In this document: piece after piece, positions 38,416 to 45,863 of the stretch
How the letters are laid out: the number at the start of each line of letters is the position of its first letter
Numbering within the stretch: the first letter of the stretch is position 1
NCBI GenBank assembly: GCA_028819235.1
Contig: JAPPMC010000231.1
Coordinates: 1-64,000, forward strand
Origin: Bryobacterales bacterium
GTDB taxonomy: Bacteria > Acidobacteriota > Terriglobia > Bryobacterales > UBA6623
Length of the DNA: 64,000 nucleotides
Reading direction: 5' to 3'
The notes under the pieces: generated by a model
Told to the model about the DNA's origin: nothing
Database searches by the model: none
Seen by the model: the letters and a program-made list of their open reading frames with translations, nothing else
Made by a program: the position numbers and the translations under genes

Positions 38416-38636
38416 GGCCTGAGATCAAGGCGAGGCCACACCCCAGGAGGGGGCGGGGGATTGACTCCTGATCCCTCCGGGCATGTCTGGAGGCTGATCG
38501 CGATGCCCGCGGTTGGCCTGATGGGCCCTGCATCGGCGATCTGCGCCGACCAGTCGCGGAGGCGTACCGCGATTCCGATGGGTGGCGAGGGAGTGGGCAG
38601 TCTGGAATGACAGGCGGGTCTGTCAGCCAAACAGGT

Positions 38637-38655
38637 GCGGGGCGGGTCGCCCCGC
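38637..38655. terminator. GC-rich hairpin between convergent genes
   Basis: A perfect 8-bp stem GCGGGGCG / CGCCCCGC with a 3-base loop lies in the 279-bp gap (38416-38694) between the S41 peptidase gene and the oppositely oriented DUF3467 gene. There is no T-tract on either side, so it may act only as a weak or Rho-assisted bidirectional terminator or RNA-stabilising hairpin. Nothing else is seen in the gap. Confidence 0.4.
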
Positions 38656-38694
38656 GCGGCCCTGTGAGCCTCCCGTCGGAGCGCGTGCCGTGCT

Positions 38695-39027
38695 CTACTG
38701 CACGGGCCCGATAGGCCCGACGGGTCCTGGATTGTCGATGCGTATTGTTCCGAACGCCGACTCGTACTGCGCGATGTTCTGAGCAAGCACGACCTGCAAG
38801 GCCTTGGCCTGCTGGGGGCTTAGGTACACCCCAGTGAAGGACGAGAAGGTGACGCGGCCCTGATCCTGGATGCCCAACCGTCCGAACTGCAGGAAGAAGT
38901 CCCACACAGAGACGTTGACCTGAACGCTGTTTGCGTAGTCCTCGCGGTAGTCGTCGCGCCTGACAACGGTGACTTCAGGCGCCTGGGCCTGACCTCCAGA
39001 GCCGGGGTCCTTGCGCTTTCCATCCAT
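38695..39027 (-). CDS. DUF3467 family protein
   Basis: The 110-residue product matches DUF3467: 'DYANSVQVNVSVWDFFLQFG', then 'VYLSPQQAKALQVVLAQNIA' and 'YESAFGTIRI'. Family function is unknown. The last residues 'NPGPVGPIGPVQ' read as short collagen-like Gly-Pro-X triplets, an odd tail. The start at 39025-39027 is fixed by the family N-terminus; the frame is open far upstream but that part is the shadow of the sugar transferase gene. A CATAAT lies 6 bases upstream of the ATG. Confidence 0.85.
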   Translation of the reverse strand: MDGKRKDPGSGGQAQAPEVTVVRRDDYREDYANSVQVNVSVWDFFLQFGRLGIQDQGRVTFSSFTGVYLSPQQAKALQVVLAQNIAQYESAFGTIRIDNPGPVGPIGPVQ

Positions 39028-39033
39028 GTCTGT

Positions 39034-39039
39034 ATTATG
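39034..39039 (-). promoter_or_regulatory. -10-like element for DUF3467 (leaderless arrangement)
   Basis: CATAAT on the minus strand ends 6 bases before the DUF3467 ATG, so the predicted transcript begins at the start codon. The same bases contain TATTAT on the plus strand (39033-39038), which could serve the divergent sugar transferase gene 41 bases further. Confidence 0.45.
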
Positions 39040-39078
39040 CCGGGGCGGGCGCCGCCCCGGCAGTGGCAGGATAGTGGC

Positions 39079-40467
39079 GTGTTCGAACGGCGCCAGCGGC
39101 GGGCCGTGCTGCTTTTGTCGACCGGCGACGCGCTGCTGGCGTTGGCATCCTTCGAGGCGGCCCGCGCGGTGCGCGGCGCGCTGCCGTTGCGGGAGTTTAC
39201 GCTCGACGGGCCCGAGGCCGTACTGGTGCGCGCCTTTGCGCTGGCTGCCGTGCTTGGGGCCGGCCGCATCAGCGGCGCATACGCGCGGCTGAGCGCCGAC
39301 GAGCGGCCCCGCCTCCTTCAGGCCACTGTCCAGCAACTGCTGTGGGCTTCGCTGGCCCTGCTCACGTGCCTGTACCTGCTCCACTTGGAGCCTCCGGTCA
39401 GCCGGCTGTTCCTAGCGCTGATGCTGGGGTTCTTGGGGGCCCTGCAACTGATATTTCGGGGGCTGGCCGACCGCTTCCACGGGAGGCTCGGGACCGTGCT
39501 CGACGCCCGGGCATCGGTGGTGATCGTCGCCAGCCGAGGGCACGCGCGCCGACTCACAGAGGAACTGGAAGGGTCACCGCGGCGGCGTGCCAAGCTGCTG
39601 GCTGTGGTGGACTGCGATGCCGCTGGCCCGGCGGGCGCGCGGCGCGAACTGGAGCCGCTGCTGTTGCGGGACGTCGTGGACGAGGTGCTGGTCAGCGTCC
39701 CCAGCGAGCGCCTCCGAGACTTGGGCGACGTGCTGTCGCTGTGCGAGGAGCACGGCGTGACGACCCGCGTGGCGGCAGACTTCTTTCGGCAACGGCCCGG
39801 GCAACTGTATCTGGACCGCCTCGGGGGAATCCCGTTGCTGACGTTCTCGACGGCCCCCGCTGACGAGGCGCAACTTCTGGTGAAGCGCACGTTCGACATC
39901 GTGGTCGCCGCTGTTTGTCTGGTGGTCTTCTGCATTCCGCTGGCAGTGGTGGCGCTGCTCGTGAAGGCTACCTCCAAGGGCCCCGTGCTTTTCCGCCAGC
40001 GCCGCTGCGGCCTGAACGGCCGAGTATTCACGTGCTACAAGTTCCGCTCGATGGTTGCGGACGCCGAGGCCCGCCGGGCGGATGTCGAGCACCTCAACCA
40101 GAAGGACGGTCCCGCCTTCAAGGTTTCCGACGACCCGAGGCTTACTTCGATAGGCGGCTTCCTGCGCAAGTACTCGATCGACGAGTGGCCGCAGTTCTGG
40201 AATGTGCTGCGGGGCGAGATGGCCATCGTGGGCCCCCGGCCGGCCGTCCCTTCAGAGGTGCAGCGGTACCGGACCTGGCAGCGGCGGAGGTTGCGAATGC
40301 GCCCGGGGCTGACTTGCCTGTGGGCCATCCGCGGCCGGGACCGGCTGGACTTCGAGAGCTGGATGCAGATGGATCTCGAGTACATCGACCGGTGGTCGCT
40401 GCTACTCGATTTGAAGATTTTGGCGCTGACGGTGCCGGTCGTGCTGAGCGGGCGGAACGCCAGCTGA
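39079..40467 (+). CDS. Polyprenyl-phosphate sugar-phosphotransferase (EPS initiation)
   Basis: The 462-residue protein has four N-terminal membrane helices, a Rossmann-like CoA-binding-type central domain ('SVVIVASRGHARRLTEEL'), a fifth helix ('IVVAAVCLVVFCIPLAVVAL') and a C-terminal bacterial sugar-transferase domain. The latter shows 'GPVLFRQRRCGLNGRVFTCY', 'KFRSMVADAE', 'FLRKYSIDEWPQFWNVLRGE', 'MAIVGPRPAVPSEV' and 'RPGLTCLWAIRGR'. It is of the WbaP/EpsE type that loads the first sugar-phosphate onto undecaprenyl phosphate. A GTG start with AGGATAGTGGC ahead is chosen; an in-frame ATG at 39037 overlaps the promoter-like TATTAT. No other EPS genes adjoin. Confidence 0.9.
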   Translation: MFERRQRRAVLLLSTGDALLALASFEAARAVRGALPLREFTLDGPEAVLVRAFALAAVLGAGRISGAYARLSADERPRLLQATVQQLLWASLALLTCLYLLHLEPPVSRLFLALMLGFLGALQLIFRGLADRFHGRLGTVLDARASVVIVASRGHARRLTEELEGSPRRRAKLLAVVDCDAAGPAGARRELEPLLLRDVVDEVLVSVPSERLRDLGDVLSLCEEHGVTTRVAADFFRQRPGQLYLDRLGGIPLLTFSTAPADEAQLLVKRTFDIVVAAVCLVVFCIPLAVVALLVKATSKGPVLFRQRRCGLNGRVFTCYKFRSMVADAEARRADVEHLNQKDGPAFKVSDDPRLTSIGGFLRKYSIDEWPQFWNVLRGEMAIVGPRPAVPSEVQRYRTWQRRRLRMRPGLTCLWAIRGRDRLDFESWMQMDLEYIDRWSLLLDLKILALTVPVVLSGRNAS

Positions 40468-40741
40468 GGAGGTCGAAGGACCTGGCCAAGGAGTTAGCGA
40501 GAGGGTCGCAATTTTGGAACTCGGCATCGCCTGGGCCCCGGCTGCCTCGACTTCGCGGCGGCCAGACTGGACGGCTTCGTCTCCACGGCAAAGGGGCAGG
40601 CGGCCCAGCATCGGCTCCGCCATGATTGCCACCGCCTTGTTGGAAGTTCTTCCCTACCGCTTGAGTAACGGAAGGCGGCCCAGCGGGAAGGACGTAATTC
40701 ACAGTGGTCTCAGACTCAGTGCCTCTGCGTACAGACCTTAG

Positions 40742-41908
40742 CTACCCGAAGCGTATGCAGAAGTCGCAGGCGCGTCCGAAGCGCACTTTCTTGCCCGCCT
40801 TCTTGCAATGCCCGCAACCGTGCTTCCCGAAGAACCACAGCGCTGGATCAAGGGCGGCGCACGTGCCCGAGATCCCCGATGGTCCTCCAATGTCAGCCTC
40901 TGCTACGGCACTCATCCAAGTTTCGTGAATAACAGGTTTGGCCCTCCTAAGCGGCAAGTCGCGCGTCGCGGTGACTCCAAGATTCTCAGTGGCCCGACGC
41001 ACCTGAACATCCACCGCCACCGGTACGGCCTCGATCCGATCGATCCGCGCCCGACCCGGATTCACCATCATGCGGATCCACATCGGCCCGATCTTCGGGC
41101 CTCGCAACAGCGGAAAACGATGGCGACCGCCGTTATCGCGGGACTTCTTGAGGTCCCCAAGTAGATCTTGCGCGTCACCCCGGCCAGCGTCAATCACCCG
41201 CCTCACTGGAGACTCGAGCGGGGCTCCGACGGACAAGCTCTTCGCGATCTGGTGCCACGCAATCGAGTCTGGACCATGCCTCCGGCTGACGCGCGCGGTC
41301 TTCAGCACACTGCGGAGCTCTTCGAACTCAAGCCCCGCCACATGGTGTGGATCGAAGGCCTGAGGGCGTTCTCCGTAAAGACGCATCCCTGCGTCCCAGA
41401 GTTGTGTGGCATTCCGTGCCCGGTTCATCGCCGAGATGAACGTGAGGAAGAGGCGTGCATCCCGGTCGTTCCCGCCGAGTGCCCGGACCTGCTTCGCGCA
41501 ACGAACGCTATGTAGGCGAGACGAATCCTGGCCAGTTTCGATCTCCGCCCCAAAGGAGCGCAGGCAGTGAACCGCCTCGACCTCGGGCGTGTTGAGCGAA
41601 GATTGGCCCTCCACTCGCGGCAGACTCGTCGCCGAATTCATGCCCTCAGTTGCTTCCGCCGCCTCTCTAGCCATGTTGCGCGAAGCTAAGTCGAGGCCGT
41701 CTCCGTAGAAGTCCTCCGCAATCAGCAGGGCGATGCGGCTGGCGCGGGAGCGGTCAGATGAATATCGGTCATGCACCTTACCGATCACGAGCAACTCTTG
41801 CCCCAATCTGTTCTCGATACCAAGCTTGCTGGCGTCCAACCCCTGAAATCCGTGCGAGTGGTCGATATACGGTTGCCCTCGCAACGCAGAGCCCTTCTTC
41901 GAGGCCAT
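40742..41908 (-). CDS. HhH-GPD-like (endonuclease III fold) protein with C-terminal Cys cluster
   Basis: No firm family is recognised, but the 388-residue product has the layout of an HhH-GPD DNA glycosylase. A helical region from about residue 150 ('ARLFLTFISAMNRARNATQL') leads to a hairpin-like 'PLLRGPKIGPMW' at about 267-278, then 'AVPVAVDVQVRR' at about 294-305, where D300 matches the catalytic Asp of the 'VDTH' motif. The C-terminus has C350 and then C365-x2-C368-x12-C381-x2-C384, resembling a metal or Fe-S cluster but not the classic endonuclease III spacing. It is encoded downstream of and overlapping the DUF6884 gene by 131 bases if this ATG is used; a GTG at 41776, just after the DUF6884 stop, is the alternative. 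The 274 bp between its stop and the sugar transferase hold nothing recognisable. Confidence 0.6.
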   Translation of the reverse strand: MASKKGSALRGQPYIDHSHGFQGLDASKLGIENRLGQELLVIGKVHDRYSSDRSRASRIALLIAEDFYGDGLDLASRNMAREAAEATEGMNSATSLPRVEGQSSLNTPEVEAVHCLRSFGAEIETGQDSSRLHSVRCAKQVRALGGNDRDARLFLTFISAMNRARNATQLWDAGMRLYGERPQAFDPHHVAGLEFEELRSVLKTARVSRRHGPDSIAWHQIAKSLSVGAPLESPVRRVIDAGRGDAQDLLGDLKKSRDNGGRHRFPLLRGPKIGPMWIRMMVNPGRARIDRIEAVPVAVDVQVRRATENLGVTATRDLPLRRAKPVIHETWMSAVAEADIGGPSGISGTCAALDPALWFFGKHGCGHCKKAGKKVRFGRACDFCIRFG

Positions 41909-42275
41909 ACCTAACGTAGGTTGCGCCAGCGTGGATCTCAATTAGACTGCCTCCCAGCGACGGAACGCAACTCTTCAACTCGTCTAGTACGCAAGCGGAC
42001 CAAGCCCTGCGGGCCGCAGGCCGAAGATCCCTGAGCGCGAGATCGTAGGGATCGATGCGTTCGTCAGGGGACAGCAAGCCGTGTTTCGCGCTGAGGATGA
42101 ACCACGGACAGACCAAGCTCTCGGCATAGGCCCGCCGGCAGCGCCAAAGTGGTGATCTGTACAGATCTTTCGCCGCGCTCCTCACCGCATGCTTGGTCTT
42201 CACACACCCAACTAGCACAAGGTCGGGCCGCTGCCACGACAGAATGGGAGGCTCCACTCCGTCAGGGCGGTTCAT
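41778..42275 (-). CDS. DUF6884 domain protein
   Basis: The 165-residue product matches DUF6884: 'PDLVLVGCVKTKHAVRSA' (residues 18-35), 'AKDLYRSPLWRCRRAYAES' (35-53), 'WFILSAKHGLLSPDERIDPY' (58-77) and the C-terminal 'YRPLARISGVGRQQAWY'. The biochemical function is not established; the domain is found in phage, mobile and accessory regions. It is immediately upstream of the HhH-GPD-like gene on the same strand. The ATG at 42273-42275 is preferred; the frame is open 18 codons upstream. No clear Shine-Dalgarno is visible. Confidence 0.75.
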   Translation of the reverse strand: MNRPDGVEPPILSWQRPDLVLVGCVKTKHAVRSAAKDLYRSPLWRCRRAYAESLVCPWFILSAKHGLLSPDERIDPYDLALRDLRPAARRAWSACVLDELKSCVPSLGGSLIEIHAGATYVRYGLEEGLCVARATVYRPLARISGVGRQQAWYREQIGARVARDR

Positions 42276-42910
42276 ACTGCACCAAATACGCTCAAGACTC
42301 CGGTCGCAATGCACCTCGCGGCGAGGCAAGCCGTCTGCCGACCGGCGAACGGGTGAGGGTAGTGGCTTTCTTGCGTAGTGCCGCCCTAGCGCAGGTCCGT
42401 TCTCGCCTCGGCAGTGTCAACCGCCACGCCATCTCGAGAGTATCTCAACAAGCCTAATTTGACCCGGACTTGCAAGGCCAGCTCACGCCATCATTCGGTG
42501 GCGGCGTCTTGCGTGGGCATGGCTCCGGGCGTGCTTGGCTCGTGCTTGCCTTCGCCCCTGCAGGGCGGATTCCAGCCACTCCCCTGCATTGGGAAGCGTC
42601 TGCCGATGGGGCACGCTAGAAGGGCGGGGGACGAGAACTCAAGACGGCGGCCGGCACGTCCAGCGAGAGCGGCCGAGGCCCTCCTGGTGGCGGGCGAGCG
42701 CCCGATGGCCCCAGCGTTGGACGATGCTCGCGACCCGTCGCTTTCCCGCCGCCTATGGAGCCTCAATGCTGTCAGGCTCCGGCTCCCGTCGTTGCCATTC
42801 AGGCATGGAATGGCAGTTGACCGACGATCTCCACGCGGTCTGGATGCCCGGCTGTGGCGCTGTCAGGAGGGCCCCTTGGTATGCTCGTAGGCGATCAGGA
42901 TGGGCGCTGA
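42276..42910. other. 635-bp stretch without a recognised gene
   Basis: Several open frames of 60-160 codons cross this stretch on both strands, but all have Arg/Pro/Ser-rich, non-conserved composition and no ribosome binding site. I see no RNA gene, repeat or terminator. It holds the presumed promoters of the DUF6884 gene (leftward) and of the DUF3604 gene (rightward; a TATGCT lies about 17 bases before its ATG). Confidence 0.5.
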
Positions 42911-45859
42911 ATGTCTCTAACTTGTCTGCGAATTTCCACTGTCGTCTTGGCACTGGCGGCCCTCGCGTGGGCGCAGTCGTCGACGCAGACGACTCTTCGC
43001 AATCCCCCCCGCAACGCCACGCACGCGCTTCTGGTGACTTTCGGGCCCGGCGACACCTCCGTGACCCGGTGGGACGGGAACCTGAACGTGTCGGCTGGCG
43101 AATTGGTCGAGCTGATCGGCTACGAGATGGGGATCGAAGATATCATCCACCCACCGAGGCGCTGGGAGCTGTCCACGCGGCCGGCATTCCCGTTCAGCCG
43201 GCGCAACCACGACGAGGACATCCTGGTGGACCTCCCGCCGGAGACATACCTCACACCTCGGTTTTTTGTCTATTTGCGCGGCTCGGCCGCGACTGAGGTC
43301 GCCTTCGAGACCGACCAAGGCGACTTCGCGCTGAGGGTCGGAGACCTTGGCGAGGCCGGCACCGCGACATTCCTAGACGGCAGGGCGGCCGTCGCGAGGG
43401 TGCCGATCGCGGTCCTCATGGGGCGCGAAGACGCCGGGCCAGCCCACGAGCGCCTCACGGACAATGACTTCCCGTCGCTGGAAGTGGCCAGCGACGACGC
43501 GGTATGGGTGGCCTACACCGGGTTCTCCGGCGACTCCGATCGCGTGTTTGCGGATCGCATCCTACCCGGACATTCGGGACCCACGTCCCGCAGCCGGCAT
43601 GCCGTCAGCGCCGCGGGCGGAGACGTCTACCGAACGGCGGTGTCGCAGGACGGCGAGGGCAAGATCTGGGTGGTCTGGTCGGAGCAGGTCGCCGGCAACT
43701 GGGACCTCTACGCCCGGGCCTTCGACGGCAACAACTGGAGCAGCATCGAGCGCCTGACGCGGGCCGCCCAGCCAGACATCCACCACAAGCTCGCCCGCGG
43801 CAGCGATGGCACCATGCACCTGGTCTGGCAGGGTGCCCGCGGCAACCGCTTCGGCATCTTCCACCGCAGCTACGAGGCGTCCGCCGGCTGGGGTGCGGCC
43901 GTCCGGGTCAGCAGCGCCTCGGCTGGAAACTGCTGGGAGCCCTCCATAGCGGTAGACAGTGACGGGACAGCCTATGTGGCCTGGGACCAGTACAGCGAGG
44001 CCACCGGGTACGACATCTACCTGGCCCACAAGGAAGGGCCGACGTGGGCTCCGCCGCAGGCCGTGGCCGAGACGGGGCGCTTTGAGGCCTACGCAACCCT
44101 GGCCGCGGATCACCAAGACCGCATCTGGATGGCCTGGCACGAGTCCGGCATCAATTGGGGCAAGGACTGGGGCTACCCGTTCGATATCCAGGCCAACGCG
44201 ACTGGCCTGTACAACTCGCGCGAGGTTCGCGTCGCGGTCTATGAAGGGGGACAGCTCCTCGCACCGGCAGCGGCCCTAGCGACTTCCCTGCCCGACCCCG
44301 GGCCGGGCAACAATTTCTTCGAATACCCGCAGCTGGCGGTGGACGGCTCGAACCGCGTCTGGGCGTTCCTGCGCCACCGCCGCCCGATGCAGCACAACGT
44401 CTACTGGCGCACGCCCTCGCACCACGCGCTATGGGAGATCTACGCCACTCACTACGACGGGGAGTCCTGGTCGTCGCTGATTCTGATGCCGCACTCCACA
44501 GGCCGGACCGACATGCGTGTCGAGGCTCAAGCGGACTCCTCTGGCCGCCTTGTGGCGGCGTATCCCACAGACCGCAGGAGCTTCCGCGACTTTGTCAACA
44601 TCATGCTGGACGTGTTCGTGACGAGGCTTCCGGCACTGGCCGGGGAAGCAAGGCAGCCCAGCCTGGTCCCGCTCGCCTTGCCCCCCGTCGCGGCGGCCCG
44701 CCAGCCGCCGAACCGCCCCGCCCGGGACATGCCCGCCGACGAGCCGGTGCACCCCAACGGGGAGCGGGACGTAGAGCGCATCCGGTCGTACGTCTACGAC
44801 GTCAACGGCCGCCAGTACCGAATCTACCGGGGAGACATGCACCGCCACACGGAGATCTCGTGGGACGGGTACAACGACGGCTCGACCGAGGACACCTACC
44901 GCTACGCCATCGACCCCGGTGCGCTTGACTTCTTGGCGATCACGGAGCATAACTTCGGCGTGGCGGACGAGTACGACTGGTTCCGCAGTCAGAAATACGC
45001 CGATATATTCCGTATCGGCCAGGCGTTTGTGCCGCTGTTTGCCTACGAGCGCTCGATCAAGTACCCCGGCGGCCACCGCAACGTCGTGTTCCCCTACCGC
45101 GGGGCCCCAATCCTGGACTACCAGCACTACGAGTGGGAGGTGCCCAGCAACTATACCCGGCAAGGACCGGAACGCTTCTTCGCTTACCTGCGCAAGTACA
45201 AGGGCATCGCGATGGCCCACACGTCGGCCACCGACATGGGAACGGATTGGGCGGACTACGACCCGGAGGTGGAGCCCATCGTGGAGATCTACCAGAGCGA
45301 CCGCAACAGCTACGAGTGCGAGGGCTGTTGGCGCTCAGCGCCGCCGGACGAACTGAAGAAGCAGTTCGGTGGCTACAAGCCGGACGGCATGGTCTCCAAT
45401 GCGTGGGCCAAGGGCTATCGCCTAGGCGTGCAGGCGAGCTCGGACCATCTCGCTGTGCACACGTCTTATTCGATGCTGCTGGCGGAGGAGAACTCTCGCG
45501 AAGGGCTCGTCGACGCAATTCGAGCCCGCCACACCTACGGAGCGACGGACAACATCATCGTGGATTTCCGCCTTGTCGAGGGAGGGCGCGAGTACCTCAT
45601 GGGAGAAGAGGTGGCGATCTCAGGGCCGCCGACATTCCAGGTACATGTCGAGGGCACCGACAAACTCGGCGAAGTTGAGATCGTGAAGAACAACAGCCGC
45701 GTGTACCGGCAGACTCCGGGCGCACAGACGACCGACTTCGAGTACACCGACAGCGCCGCCCCGGGAGAGGAGGCCGACTTCTACTACCTCCGGGTGCGTC
45801 AGTCGGACCGTGACAGACAGGTCGCCTGGAGCTCCCCGATCTGGGTCACATCTCCCTGA
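42911..45859 (+). CDS. Exported DUF3604 protein with N-terminal beta-propeller
   Basis: The 982-residue protein begins with a signal peptide ('RISTVVLALAALAWAQ'), continues with a beta-sandwich and then propeller-like repeats ('DGEGKIWVVWSEQVAGNWDL', 'SDGTMHLVWQGARGNRFGIF', 'DSDGTAYVAWDQYSEATGYD', 'DHQDRIWMAWHESG'). The C-terminal half is a DUF3604 domain of the PHP-like metallohydrolase type: 'YRGDMHRHTEISWDG' with His/Asp ligands, 'LDFLAITEHNFGVADEYDW', 'FVPLFAYERSIKYPGGHRNV', 'AMAHTSATDMGTDWA' and 'LGVQASSDHL'. A metal-dependent phosphoesterase-like role outside the cytoplasm is likely, substrate unknown. It directly precedes a TonB receptor gene. Confidence 0.85.
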   Translation: MSLTCLRISTVVLALAALAWAQSSTQTTLRNPPRNATHALLVTFGPGDTSVTRWDGNLNVSAGELVELIGYEMGIEDIIHPPRRWELSTRPAFPFSRRNHDEDILVDLPPETYLTPRFFVYLRGSAATEVAFETDQGDFALRVGDLGEAGTATFLDGRAAVARVPIAVLMGREDAGPAHERLTDNDFPSLEVASDDAVWVAYTGFSGDSDRVFADRILPGHSGPTSRSRHAVSAAGGDVYRTAVSQDGEGKIWVVWSEQVAGNWDLYARAFDGNNWSSIERLTRAAQPDIHHKLARGSDGTMHLVWQGARGNRFGIFHRSYEASAGWGAAVRVSSASAGNCWEPSIAVDSDGTAYVAWDQYSEATGYDIYLAHKEGPTWAPPQAVAETGRFEAYATLAADHQDRIWMAWHESGINWGKDWGYPFDIQANATGLYNSREVRVAVYEGGQLLAPAAALATSLPDPGPGNNFFEYPQLAVDGSNRVWAFLRHRRPMQHNVYWRTPSHHALWEIYATHYDGESWSSLILMPHSTGRTDMRVEAQADSSGRLVAAYPTDRRSFRDFVNIMLDVFVTRLPALAGEARQPSLVPLALPPVAAARQPPNRPARDMPADEPVHPNGERDVERIRSYVYDVNGRQYRIYRGDMHRHTEISWDGYNDGSTEDTYRYAIDPGALDFLAITEHNFGVADEYDWFRSQKYADIFRIGQAFVPLFAYERSIKYPGGHRNVVFPYRGAPILDYQHYEWEVPSNYTRQGPERFFAYLRKYKGIAMAHTSATDMGTDWADYDPEVEPIVEIYQSDRNSYECEGCWRSAPPDELKKQFGGYKPDGMVSNAWAKGYRLGVQASSDHLAVHTSYSMLLAEENSREGLVDAIRARHTYGATDNIIVDFRLVEGGREYLMGEEVAISGPPTFQVHVEGTDKLGEVEIVKNNSRVYRQTPGAQTTDFEYTDSAAPGEEADFYYLRVRQSDRDRQVAWSSPIWVTSP

Positions 45860-45863
45860 CCGA

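Noticed and set aside
40468-40741. Possible gene or transposon remnant after the sugar transferase gene
   Set aside because: Short open frames exist on both strands but none has a recognisable motif, start signal or inverted repeats.
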